DNA from: Mactra quadrangularis
Taxonomy: Eukaryota > Mollusca > Bivalvia > Venerida > Mactridae
Direction of reading: 5' to 3'
Length of the DNA stretch: 64,000 nucleotides
Assembly (NCBI GenBank): GCA_025267735.1
Contig: CM046294.1
Location: 40,113,570 to 40,177,569 of the forward strand
Program-made: the position numbers and the translations under genes
Notes under the pieces: model-generated
What the model saw: the letters and a program-made list of their open reading frames with translations, nothing else
Databases searched by the model: none
What the model was told of the DNA's origin: nothing
Shown here: one piece after another, positions 21,601-31,800 of the stretch
Layout: each line of letters opens with the position of its first letter
How positions within the stretch are numbered: the stretch's first letter is position 1

Positions 21601-24600
21601 GATGAATTCATTGTATTATGTACACTACATCTATATTCGCCAGCTTCTTTTTTCTCTATATGTTTGAAAGTAAGCGTTGGTTGATTTGGAGAATCAATAT
21701 GAGAAGGTCCTGTCCATGTATACCTATCTGGTGATGGTTTACTATCAGCTGTGCATGTTATACTTCCTGTTGTTCCTTTTATGAACGAAATATTACCGAA
21801 AATACTAATTCCGTTTACCTTGAATATTGGCTTTGATGGCGGATCTGGAAACATAGTAGTATTTAAAGTGACACTTGAAAACAATGTCGATGTGCAAGTG
21901 CATTCATAAACATTAAATATTTTAGTATTTACAGAGACAATACATAGATAATTTAACAGAAAGATGTATTATCATCTTTGCAAAAGACAATGCACCTTTT
22001 AGGTAAGATACGACAGGCTAGAGATATAGTATTAAACAAAATCTGAGGAAATTTGTTTTCACATATGATTTTGAATGTAACTTCAAACTTTCTTGTAATA
22101 AGTTATGTTTACAATCAGAAATATACTTATGGACTTCGAAATATACAGGGTTTCTATAATGTATGTATTGCTGGAAACACAAGCAACACAATGTGTGATT
22201 GTAAAAATATCACGACAATAAGATAAGGTAAGGTAACGAAACCCTCAGGATTAACAGTCTACTCACATAATACAACTATTGAGACATCTTTTGTCTCAGT
22301 TTTAAAAGTGGTCTGTGTAGATGTACATGTACATTTTCCTTCATGTGTTTTTGTTGGTGTCCATGTTAATTGTTTAGAAGTGTTACCATTAGAGTTGATA
22401 GTTGATTGGTTTGTTGGTGAGAAATTAGTACAACTCCAAGATAATGTTGGTACAGGATTTCCTCCTCTTACAGTACAAAATAACGTCCCTGGAGTATTTT
22501 CTATCACACGATATTCTCTACCCTGTGCAATATAGAGATCTTCTGCTTTGTCTGAAAGGAGATTTTATTTGTTTTCATTTCTCGCATGTCTTCATGATAT
22601 AGACAGTAGGAGGATATTTCAACCATCGTTACAAAGCTGTAAATTGATCTTAGTTAAACCCTTTGCAATATAACCGTTTCTATTGCCGTCTGTCTAATAG
22701 ATATACAATTTAAATTTTATTAAAGTAGAAACGTATGTTGTTAATGAAATATGAAAACATGCTAAAATGCACAGCATAACACTAAATAATAACATCGTAT
22801 TTTGTTATGGTTGATAATTGTGTTTACTATGAATACGTTAACACCAATTTCTGACGCCAAACTCAATAACCAATAAGCTGAAGGCCAGAATGTTCATTTT
22901 AAAATTTGGATGTGTGTTGCCTGAACATTTATAAATAAAAACTATTATGGCATATGAAACTGTAATAGGTAACAGGTTGGTTATTTGTTTACTTACACTG
23001 GACATTGAATAATATCTTGTTAGATTGCACTGGACTTTTATTGACAGAGTTAGTTGCTTCGCAATATATCTTCATATCATTATGTTGCCCTGTTGATACC
23101 AACTGTAGGGTACTAGTGATTACACTTAAATCATTATAATCAGTCGTTGCAGTAATGTTGTCTGTTATCTGGGATAAATTATTGCTGTTACCATTTGGAT
23201 GTTTATACCAATATACAGAGGCAGCAGGTATTGATGTTGACGTTGTACATGTAAACACTACTGCTGTGTTTTCTTTGACGTTAACCGGTAAGTCAGCAGG
23301 TGTCAATTTAACTGATGTTACTCGAGCTGATGATAAAGCAGATGGTATTGAAATTAAAAATCTGGTTACGGAAAGAAATACACCATGTGTATAATGTGTA
23401 GCATATAATAAAAAATACTGTATAGTAATAATTAATAAACCAAATAATAAATACATTATAATTGTGCATCAATGATATTAGTGTATTCTCGGTACTAAGT
23501 AAAAGTTATAACGCAAATATGTACAAACACGTAAATATTTCCAAAACAATATGAAACGATTTTCTAAAAGACAATATTCTCATAATCAAAAGCCCAGTAG
23601 GAGAAATTTTTTTTTCAATATTTGATAATGAGCGTGTTTCTAATTTGAATTCACGATTGCTAAAATCCTTAGTCTTGAAGACCCAATAGGACGTCGTCGA
23701 AACGTAGTAGGGTGTTTTTCCATTCCTCATGTAAAGCGATGTTTAGTTCCGGTAATGTCACATACTGCATAAGACAGTGACTTTGGAACACCTTCCAAAG
23801 ACGCTCATTTGGATTTTTGCTACTAAAATGACGACAATCTTAATGTTATAAGCCATGAAAAATTGTTGCCCGGACAGAATGTGGTTTGGCGTAATCTTGT
23901 TAGAGAAAAAAAGCCTGGACGTCCGATGGGGTATTAAACAGCGACGTTAATAAAAACTTCGTAGCGTAGCGTTGGGCGTTGTGGTTCCCATTTATCACTA
24001 CAAAACCCAGCTTGCCTAAATGGTCAATATCACTCAACAGTTAACCGTTTCAATAAATTTGCCCCATGACCTGTAGCCTGTTCAATAACCCGGAACGTTA
24101 CGTAACATTCCGTAACGTCAGGACAGGAACAACTGAACCCAAAGTCAACTAAACCAGAGTCAGCTCAATCCCCAAGTAACGGGTTGAGTTGTCACAACTT
24201 TGAGTTGAATTGTCTATGTGTTGAGTTGTCTTCGTGTTAAGTTTTGCTGTACCTATAACGTTTTAGCTAACAGTAGTAACTGGACACGTTGATGGTAATT
24301 GTTAATGGGGTATCTTTCAAACGGCTTGTCCCGGTTTTCATCGCTCAATTTTGGCATGACTTGTTTCCAAGATGACGAGTGCTACAATGTTACGCGGTCT
24401 CTAGAGTTCTCCGTAAACTTGAATTGTTTGTGTAGACACTAACGTGATGCACAGGATTCAAGAAACTCAGTACAAAGGATTTACCGATGCTGTGCACCCA
24501 AGCGTGACCGCATGCGAAATTTTAACCCACTATCATGTGAGAACGTACCGAGATACTTTTTGATGGCGAATATACCCGTATATTTTATAAAATAGGAACT

Positions 24601-27600
24601 ATGTAAAGAAAACTAGTGTTCGCGTTATAACTTTTGCAAAGTATATAAACAATCCTGTACTAAAAATACGTTTTAACTAAACTCACTAACATTCAGGTAG
24701 AGTGATTTAAGCAGTGTTTACATATAACTGGGCTTGTTGTATGCCAAGAGTGTATATATTTTTTTCGAGTATTGATTGAAATTGCACGTGCCTTCATTGT
24801 TTTATAGATACGGATCAGTATCTGATGTCAATAGTTGTAGTAGTTAGAGAATACTGGTAGTCAGTAACGTTTGCCATAATTTAAAAAAATATGAGCACAA
24901 ATTTGAATTGATTATGAAAGACGTGGGCATACATTCTGAAGCCAAAAAACAGTAAATAAATTCGCTATTTCCTACAGGAAAACACCTTAATCGGGTTTCT
25001 GAAGACGATCACTTACTACTCTCGAATTATACGTAATTATTACGTGAAATATCTTTGATATTCGGAGTTGTCAATGTGCCTGATTCTTCTTTGAAATATT
25101 TATTTCACAAAACGTTATTTTCAAAACTTTAAATTTCATTTTTGACATTACTTTTATGGCATTATCTGTATTTATTTAAATGAATTTAAATATGGTAATT
25201 ATCTGACTATAATAAGTATATGTTCATGTTAGGTAGATACTTTTTTCGGGACCCCCTAATCAAAATTTGGGAACCGTATACTAAACTGTTGCATCCGCAT
25301 CTTGAGTATGACGGTCAACATATCTTTTTTCAAGATCTCACGTTAAAAAGTTGGGACGTATATTAATTTATCCTGAACTGCATTTTAAAATTTGGGACCG
25401 TATACTGAACTAAATTTTGGAGCATACAATGGTATCATATATTTCATATATTTCTAATACCATTCCTCGTTGGACATCCAGGAGTAGTATAACAATTTGT
25501 ATTGGCAAAAAATACCACCCACAAGCTTGCTTAGATATCTGTGCCGAATGTGCATTAAAATATGTCATCGCCGTATAAATTACAAGTACAAAAATATAAA
25601 CCACAGTCGTGTATCTTTAATGGTTAGTTTCCATTTAATTTTTAGATGATGTTTACCATTGATAAATAAAATCAAATATGAAAAAATCACCAGTTCAATT
25701 ACTCAGGTATAATGCAATTGTAACAGTGTCAATCCTAAGATCGAAAATTACCTTTAACTTTAATGATCCAGTTTGATCCTTTTCTTTCTGTTTTATTAGC
25801 AACTGGTGTACACATATACAAGTCATTATGTTCACTTCTTTGTGCATTTAATATTGTAACTTGATATACTGCACTGTTACATGTGTAGTTGTATTTACTT
25901 GCATCGTCTAGAAATGTTGATCCTTGTGTGGTACATTGTCCGTTCTGAATACCCACGGCAGCTGTTTCTGATCCATTATTTCTAATCCAATTAACATATG
26001 TTACATCAGATGATACTTTACAAGTAAATGTAACATTGTCTCCTTCCGTTACCTCTTGGACATTGAATGTCATTGTTGGTACACAATATGTACAATTACC
26101 TGTATTTAGATAAGAAAAAAGTGATTAGGTAATAGACATGAATATTAACAGATGATACAATACAAATTGGTATCAAGAAATACATATCGGTTTTGATTAA
26201 CAATAATTGTAATTAAAAAAATTCTACCGGAAAGGAATAAACGTTCACTTCTTTTTTAGAATGAAAGTCGCCGGCTAGCTCAGTTGGTAGCACGCAAGTC
26301 TACTGATCGATGGATCGTGCGTTCGATCCCCGGGCGTGGCATACTTTTGTGGAGTTTGGTCATGCAATTATTTCTACGGTCATTTTCCCGACTACCAATA
26401 TTTTTTAATTGTGTAGGGCAGTTGTCAGTCACTGTAGAAAGTATGCGCTTAGTAGTTGGTTTACAGCTAATTCCATAGAGTAAGGCTTTTTAGGAGGAGT
26501 GAGTAGGTTGACTGACCGCCGTTATATGACCTATACAATTTGTTGCTACGGCGTTAAATCCAACACTCAAACACTTATTTAGCATGGAATTATATTTGTA
26601 ATTGGAACTATATGTTGAATAACCAGCATTGCTAAACATGCATTACAGTAGGTACAGTGATTTTATAGCCACGTTTGTAATAAGGTCTATGTATTTACAC
26701 ATAGTTACAATCGATGTGATAACCATGAAGTCATGTAAAAAATAATCAAAAGTCTATTGATAATTTACAATTATCATTATAAGAAATAATTATGTTCTGT
26801 GTGAAATATTACCCTGTTTTATTTTAATTATCCAAGTAAATCCGATTTCAGATTGTTCTGCATTTTTACAAGCCAAAATATGGTTGTTTAGATTCTCATT
26901 TATGTTGGATTGTAAAATTTTAACCTGGTATATAGTACTGTTACATGTATACGAATATCTTTGTCTGTAACTAAGAAAAGAATCAGATGGTGACACTGTA
27001 CATTGTCCATCCTGATAACTCATCAATGATGTTCCTGTAGGTCCTGCCAAGTATGTCCATCTTGTTAAATTTGTTGATGATGGTAATTTGCAGACTAATA
27101 TGACATCGTCTTTGCTGCCTACTTCAAGGACAAAAAAAGTTAATATCGATGACTGGCAACTGCATAGAATAACTGAAATATTGATGACAAGACATAAAAA
27201 AATGGTTATAAGTCCATATTGTAAATTACGTGGTTAAATATTCATTAAGAACGACTGTACAGTCATTGGCAACATTGATAACCATGATAAAACAAATAAA
27301 ACACGATATTAAACTTGCAATAACAAAATAAACGTCATAGCATATTTTAGTATATGTATAGATACGATGTGTAGGGTAACACAGTAAATTATTAATGAGC
27401 GATGTATATCTTCGCATTTAATAGAGCGATTATTGCTCGTTCTGACCGGCGATATAGACAATAATCAATACTTTATCATTTTGTAATCAACACCAGTTGC
27501 CTAAAGCCAATCAAAGCGATGCATTTGCGTTCACATGATGAAAATGTACGTCAAATAGACAAATTTGGAGTGCGTGAATGGGCTTGTCGACGTCATGTTT

Positions 27601-30600
27601 TGTCGGGTTACCTGTTTGAATTAGCAGAAAATACCAATATCAACATAGGCTATAAACATGTGCCAGTTTATGGAAAGTTGCAATATAAGACCAAGAAAAA
27701 TGCAAAACTGGTTGTAACATGTAACATTCTTTTCAAAACGCGTGTTTGTTGAAAAAATTCATACTACGTTCGAGCGGGTTTATTAACATTTTATACATTT
27801 AGCAACTTTTCTGAGTATACAAATTTCACCTGCAGATAATTTCAACGGTGGTTAAATATTCAAACGAAATTTTGTGAGTCAACTTATAGATATCATATCT
27901 TTCATGTGGCACCAAAAACGTCAATATCCACCGTGTAGTAACCGACTTTCAAGATGCACGTACATATCGTGATTTTTACAAATATGAGCCCAACGGTTTA
28001 CATGTTCATATTTATTTTGTGAATGTCGATGTCTATAGCAATTTACATTTAGAAAGAACACCTAAACTTTCACAAATCGTAAGTATGAAACGAATAAGCT
28101 TGAAATGAAGAGGCCAGGCTACCAAAATGATACATGCTGGTTCATCAGTACGAGAGGTAAATTGAATTGAATTGTTATCTCATGTGTTGCTTGCATCATA
28201 TTTATTACTGAGGCATTATCAGCATAACTGCAGTGCAGAAACCTTCAACAATCGTGACAAAAAGAAACCAAATTGCCAGCTTGCCCATACTTTCAATCGT
28301 AATCCCTTGACTGTGATGAAACTTTAAAGAAAGTTTGAACAAACCGGAAGTGTTAAAGAACTGACAAGCAAAAGAAGACGTCGTTTGACAACAAGACGAC
28401 AAGAATGGGCTATGTTACCTCAGGATATCATTCAGAACTACATAATCTCAATGCGAGCAAAAGTCGTAAAGTGTATAAAGAAGGTAATGATATTAGTCAG
28501 TAAGACCGTATGACAGCCGTTCACCAGAGATGGTTACAATTTTGAAAAAAACGTATCTCCAGATTATATACGACTATACACAACGTAAAACAACACTTAT
28601 TGTTTTAATCACTTTGAAATGTTAACTTGGATTGTTGATGCTAAAGTGGTACAAAAGAATAATTGAAAACTAACGCCTTTTGGCAAAAATTTGCTAATCA
28701 AAAACTTCAATAAGTAGAAAAATGCCGTGTCTCCAGCTCAATTTTTAATATTTGCCTTGAAAAATAATTAATCTAAGGTTTGTTATTGCTTATAATATGT
28801 ATTTGTTTACCATATATGCGTAGTGAATTGTATGATTTTAAAGATATTCTACTGACACGAATACAAAATTTTAAGAATTTCCACATTTTAGGACTGTCTC
28901 CAAAACAGTCCTATGTTACCGTAACTATATTTGCATGGTTAAATTACTTTCCAAAAGGTGTTGTTGTTAATTAATATATTTTAATTTATAATATTTTAAT
29001 TTTACAATTAATAATACATTCATTGACATATTTCTTTAAGTGGAAAAAAATGTTGATGTCTCTTTCACTGAGAATGAAAATTCATTTCGTTACGGAGTAC
29101 AGAGAGCTTGTTACGGAACATAGATTAAAATAATCACGATTTACGTGATCACTGAATTAAATTGAATGCATTTCACATAATCACAGTACTTTTACTACGT
29201 AAACAGACTAACTGAACGTTTTCCAGTCTAATATGATGAAAATTGATGAAAATAGTTGCGTCCGTGGATATTTACATATTTGACACACCTGTATGTCTTT
29301 CAAATTCGTAACAAAACAATATTTGTGTTTCCAATTTTTTGAAAAATCAGGGTCATAACAACAATAAAGAATTTTTAACAAATTGGCAATGTCTGAATCG
29401 AATTAACAATGATTCTTACACATTAAAACTATGACCTACGAAATCAGCATGTTTAAAGATTTGATAATGTTGATATTATTCAAAAGTTCCATTTTACTTA
29501 GTGCGTTATCAGCTGAAATCTCCAGTTATTGCTTTGAAAAAAAATGTCTTCACCACTGATGACCAATATCAACATGAGCACCCCTAAGAGACGTTGCACA
29601 AAGACAATATTACACGTATCTTGCACCTTCGACACAGTTATTCAAAATCTAATAAAACATATAATAAATCTTGGAACGCATAACACATGGTGGAATATCT
29701 TATCAAATTTATTCAAAGACCACATTTTCTAAACTAACTTTAGATACCATACTATTTATTATTATTTAATGAAATTCTCACTTTAATAAATTTTATCATA
29801 GGGTAAGAAACAAGTAAATAAGTTAATAAGTGATTGCAGTATTTTAATGAAAATAAAATATATTACAAAATAAATTTAGCAATACCAAAGTGTTTGCCAG
29901 TTCAATTTTAGAAATACTTCGTAAATACACATATGAAAAAACAATTTCCTTTCATTTAAGGTATATATCAAATGCAACGTTTGACCAAAGTTAAATTTCA
30001 GCCAAACTATGCATAAGATTTATTAAACGTTTCTGGATTTGATTTCATTCCAAAATGTGATTGTTCTTTAAAAAAAAAATCACTAAATTAAGTTTGATCG
30101 CGTCCTCGAGTTTTAATTCGCCCGGATTAAAAATTACACCTTTTACTGTATAATAGTTATTTGGCCTACACGATCACCAAAAATTATTATGTCAAACCCA
30201 AATGAATGGGTTGTAAATATACTTAGATCCCATCGTGGTGCTTAATATTTTCCATAACACATGTTCCATAACGCCGCTTAGCATAGTAATTTTAACAAAT
30301 AGCTAATTTATTGACTATTTATAATGTTCATCTTGATCAGTGTCGTTTATTTCATATATCTACATAGTATACACACTAGAACATATAAGTAAAAGTGCAT
30401 TTTTGTTAGGTTAATAGCATCGTACTTACTTCATATATCTCATTTGTTATATCCCTAGCTCAGCAGTATAATAATTTTTGTAATATGGCAGAACATAAAC
30501 TTAAATCTTGTTTCAAACATTAAAAAATACTCTGTGCTATTGTTAAGAGTTGGAGTTGGGAAGACTTTCTAATTTTTGCTATGTTCCGTAACTCCGTGGC

Positions 30601-31221
30601 ATATCAAATATGTCATTACAGGTTTCGATTATTTCGGTTTGCTAATAAATTAAAATAAGTTTCTTTGTGACCAAATAGACAGAAATAAATCTAAAGTCTA
30701 CTATTATATTCCTGTTTCGCATTAGGAGCATGTCCCGAACTGCGGCTGTTAATTCGATGGCTAAATTTCAAGCATTTTATGAATGGCGCGCGTTGGTCTA
30801 AAACGCTGACACATATCGCTTGAATGTTTTACTATAGGAGATTCCGTACACGGCTAAACAGCGTTTTCAAGCATTTTTGGAAATGCTTATACTTGTATCA
30901 TTTTAAAAACGATCGGTGTACTTTGTCATTTTATTTTGTTCATTCATTTAGTTGGTTAAGGTTATAAATCCTAACTTGGACATATGTTTGTCCATAAAGC
31001 TGGGTAAAATATTTAAAATGTTTTGTAATTTTATGATTCAATTAATAAATTTAATTAATTAATCAAATAATTTGCTCAAACATATATTGTAAGGTAATAC
31101 AGAATCGCAAATGGCACGACCTGTGTTTTGTATTTGTTATATCACTAGACTGACCAACGTATCACAAATAGTTGCACTTACCTAATGTTGATAGTATTCC
31201 ATACCAGAACACAAACTTCAT
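15435..31221 (-). CDS. IgSF receptor gene B, complete: signal peptide, eight Ig domains, transmembrane helix, ITIM/ITSM-like tail
   Basis: Exons, 5' to 3' on the minus strand: 31221-31182, 27172-26813, 26099-25752, 23326-22997, 22551-22267, 21844-21545, 21054-20773, 20145-19861, 19472-19179, 18372-18244, 17896-17866, 17492-17461, 17175-17017, 16500-16450, 16095-15998, 15605-15435. They total 3195 nt, all phases agree, and no internal stop was found, giving 1064 residues. Rough layout: signal peptide 1-22, Ig1 to 133, Ig2 to 249, Ig3 to 359, Ig4 to 454, Ig5 to 554, Ig6 to 648, Ig7 to 743, Ig8 to 841, membrane helix near 856-878, tail about 185 residues. It should be a type I surface receptor. 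It has lost the FN3 exon that its near-twin D keeps. Function in recognition or adhesion is inferred. Confidence 0.87.
15998..17896 (-). CDS. Gene B intermediate tail exons
   Basis: From the membrane outwards: 17896-17866 (GRDNADQDIR, phase 1 to 2), 17492-17461 (acidic PDSDDSDDED), 17175-17017 (DNPMYASSSDVAPVAS, TDIYAKPITPKKPIV, GDVYAVVDKTKK), 16500-16450 (DKDKKGSTAPGNSKKQD) and 16095-15998 (VDVYENFELNNKPKEKE, GEPASKQPK). Four more tyrosines sit in acidic, docking-like contexts (MYASS, IYAKP, VYAVV, VYENF). Each exon has a positional counterpart of equal length in gene D. Confidence 0.85.
18244..18372 (-). CDS. Gene B exon: transmembrane segment
   Basis: Phase 1-1, 43 codons. A stalk (VPAIENSSNSPGALIGG) is followed by a hydrophobic run (GVVIIVIVIIVII) and RRYP. 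Gene D 61289-61417 is equivalent and equal in length. Confidence 0.9.
18450..18523 (-). pseudogene. Relic of a duplicated transmembrane exon (gene B)
   Basis: This segment repeats the 5' half of the neighbouring transmembrane exon (gattccacctgt, atcaacgctc, ttctcaatgg in forward orientation) about 150 bp away, then diverges. It carries changes that interrupt the frame and the acceptor, so it is probably not used. A matching relic sits at the same place in gene D. Confidence 0.6.
18885..18916 (-). pseudogene. Remnant of a deleted FN3 exon in gene B
   Basis: The last 31-32 bases of an FN3 exon and its splice donor remain (minus strand: ...ATAAGCTTTACTGCTACGAC then gtaatt). In gene D the same bases end an intact exon at 61922-62218. 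In B the sequence jumps from tatctcg to the intron sequence aagtttagaaataatctg that flanks the other side of the exon in D. About 300 bp are missing. Confidence 0.85.
19179..19472 (-). CDS. Gene B exon: Ig8-type domain without cysteines
   Basis: Phase 1-1, 98 codons. Contains ATITITLNVIAYPPPTFIWY and ANDFTRYKVKAENDFG. Both canonical disulphide positions lack cysteine, as in A, C and D. It joins directly in frame to the membrane exon because the FN3 exon is gone. Confidence 0.87.
19861..20145 (-). CDS. Gene B exon: Ig7-type domain
   Basis: Phase 1-1, 95 codons: TSFTIDEIANKTVTKNESD, QFICNADSNP, then ARCLDAGTYICTAKN. There is no core tryptophan and there is an extra cysteine before DAG. Its twin is gene D 63140-63424. 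Confidence 0.88.
20333..20628 (+). mobile_element. tRNA-derived SINE (copy 1), in a gene B intron
   Basis: The head resembles a tRNA, with an A-box-like tagctcagttga and a degenerate B box ggttcaaaacc. The body ends in the conserved tail acaatgtgttgctacggcgttaaacc. The same body occurs at 26267-26572. Flanks gaaaaggcacaagt and gaaatggcacaggt look like a target-site duplication. Gene D lacks the insertion at the matching position (near 63605). The body may belong to the V/Meta SINE group found in molluscs; that name is from memory. Confidence 0.8.
20773..21054 (-). CDS. Gene B exon: Ig6-type domain
   Basis: Phase 1-1, 94 codons: APVVLPINNKSILHGKN, IRCPYTAGMPSERSFVWTRD, then KSDAANYSCYISNSMKPSGE. 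Counterparts: A 8022-8303, D 63740-64000, and a broken copy in C at 49711-49959. Confidence 0.88.
21545..21844 (-). CDS. Gene B exon: Ig5-type domain
   Basis: Phase 1-1, 100 codons: PPSKPIFKVNGISIFGN, SITCTADSKPSPDRYTWTGP, KKEAGEYRCSVHNTMN, ending TVNVVVL. It is the closest match to gene A 5241-5540. Gene C has no counterpart. Confidence 0.88.
22267..22551 (-). CDS. Gene B exon: Ig4-type domain with four cysteines
   Basis: Phase 1-1, 95 codons: EYRVIENTPGTLFCTVRGG, LSWSCTNFSPTNQSTINS, HEGKCTCTSTQ. The extra cysteine next to the core tryptophan and the CTC pair are also present in gene A 3564-3848. Confidence 0.88.
22997..23326 (-). CDS. Gene B exon: Ig3-type domain
   Basis: Phase 1-1, 110 codons: TSVKLTPADLPVNVKENTA, FTCTTSTSIPAASVYWYKHP, then MKIYCEATNSVN. 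Closely related to gene C 49075-49407, which shares YWYxHPNGNSN and the TDNIT and TDYNDLS stretches. Confidence 0.88.
23327..25751. other. Gene B intron between Ig2 and Ig3
   Basis: The intron is 2.4 kb and holds decayed Tc1-like sequence at 23680-24010, possibly extending to about 24380. It also has two copies of a short motif (aaatttgggaNcgtatact) near 25265 and 25389. The rest shows nothing supportable. Confidence 0.55.
23680..24010 (-). pseudogene. Decayed Tc1/mariner-type transposase fragment
   Basis: On the minus strand, pieces in shifting frames recall the C-terminal half of a Tc1-like transposase: GFVVINGNHNAQRYATKFL, a damaged QDYAKPHS (family QDNARPHS), NPNERLWKVF (family NPIEHLWD) and LPELNIALHEEWKN. 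Stops and frameshifts separate them. It is unrelated in detail to the copy at 6530-7548. Confidence 0.6.
25752..26099 (-). CDS. Gene B exon: Ig2-type domain with four cysteines
   Basis: Phase 1-1, 116 codons: TMTFNVQEVTEGDNVTFTC, YVNWIRNNGS, NGQCTTQGSTF, YNYTCNSAVYQVTILN and LYMCTP. The two central cysteines are conserved with Ig1. The gene C version at 48449-48795 is broken. Confidence 0.87.
26267..26572 (+). mobile_element. tRNA-derived SINE (copy 2), in a gene B intron
   Basis: Better preserved than copy 1. The A box tagctcagttggtagc and B box gttcgatcc match the RNA polymerase III promoter pattern, followed by ggcatacttt, a shared body and the tail tttgttgctacggcgttaaatcc. It lies between the Ig1 and Ig2 exons. 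A target-site duplication is not clear. Confidence 0.83.
26813..27172 (-). CDS. Gene B exon: end of signal peptide and Ig1-type domain
   Basis: Phase 1-1, 120 codons. The first residues (VILCSCQSS) finish the signal peptide begun in exon 1. Then VCKLPSSTNLTRWTYLAGPT, DGQCTVSPSDS, YSYTCNSTIYQVKIL and HILACKNA. Four cysteines are present, as in Ig2. The relative in gene C is 47561-47902. Confidence 0.85.
27173..31181. other. Gene B first intron (4 kb)
   Basis: A Tc1-like fossil lies at about 28090-28480. A 77-codon open stretch at 27519-27752 (plus strand) is somewhat protein-like but unrecognised and has no partners. From 28.6 to 31.1 kb the sequence is AT-rich with no feature I can support. 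Confidence 0.5.
28090..28480 (+). pseudogene. Decayed Tc1-like transposase N-terminal fragment
   Basis: In changing frames the plus strand recalls the paired-type DNA-binding part of a Tc1-like transposase: RGQATKMIHAGSSVREVN, then after foreign sequence RKFEQTGSVKEL and RRRRLTTRRQEWA. The family pattern is RGQA..L..G....VA...., ETGS..D and GRPR.TT.R.D. The interruption between the two parts suggests a nested insertion. Several stops are present. Confidence 0.55.
31182..31221 (-). CDS. Gene B exon 1: start codon and signal peptide
   Basis: ATG at 31221-31219 opens MKFVFWYGILSTL and splices (gtaagt donor) in phase 1 to VILCSCQSS of the next exon. The combined sequence has a basic start, a hydrophobic core and small residues before a plausible cleavage site. 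A second ATG seven bases upstream is followed at once by a stop, so the start at 31221 is preferred. Confidence 0.82.
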
Positions 31222-31255
31222 TTTTGCATTTGACAAATCTGTAACTGAAGAATCT

Positions 31256-31265
31256 TATTTATATA
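31256..31265 (-). promoter_or_regulatory. Candidate TATA box of gene B
   Basis: On the minus strand, TATATAAATA lies 35-45 bp upstream of the gene B start codon. If used, the 5' UTR would be only about 10 bases. Because the region is AT-rich this could be chance, but the position fits. Confidence 0.45.
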
Positions 31266-31383
31266 AACACATACAGCGTGCAGTGTACATAAACTTTGTC
31301 TGATCACTCGAACAAGTTTAAGAGATGATGCTTCATTGTTGCAACAAATTAAAGTTTTGAATATATTTATTGGTTAACGTTTT

Positions 31384-31800
31384 TATATGCCCGAAATAAT
31401 TTCGGACATATTATGTTATACCCCCTGGTGTCCGTCCGTCCGTCGGTCCGTCCGTTAGCAATTTGGTTTCCGGAGCATAACTTAAGTTCCATTAGGCCCA
31501 CAATATTCAAACTTTATAGGATGATTGTCCATATCGGGTAGAAGACTCCTAACGATCTTGGAGTCACACGGTCAAAGGTCAAGGTCACTATTACCTTAAA
31601 ACTGATAACAGTTTCCGGAGCATAACTTAAGTTCCATTTAGCCTACAGTATTCAAACTTCATGGGAGGATTGTCCATGGTATCTTTTTTCTCTACTTTGA
31701 TTTCCACAGTTATTCATAATATGATATTCATATGAAATATTCTCATGTCTTACAAATGCTTCATCTTAATTTAAAAAAATACAACACTTTCGGGCATATA
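31384..31800. mobile_element. 417-bp inverted-repeat element (bivalve-type MITE)
   Basis: The ends are tatatgcccgaaa and its inverse tttcgggcatata. Inside are a gtccgtccgtccgtcgg run, ggtcaaaggtcaaggtcac, and a direct repeat of gtttccggagcataacttaa about 145 bp apart (31466 and 31611). This combination is one I associate with abundant bivalve repeats. It lies about 120 bp upstream of the gene B TATA-like site. Confidence 0.7.

Noticed and set aside
26284..26478. Open frame over the second SINE
   Set aside because: Entirely within the SINE body; chance frame.
27519..27752. A 77-codon open frame (plus strand) in the gene B first intron
   Set aside because: Somewhat protein-like, but no homology recognised, no flanking exons and no splice logic; kept only as a note in the intron entry.
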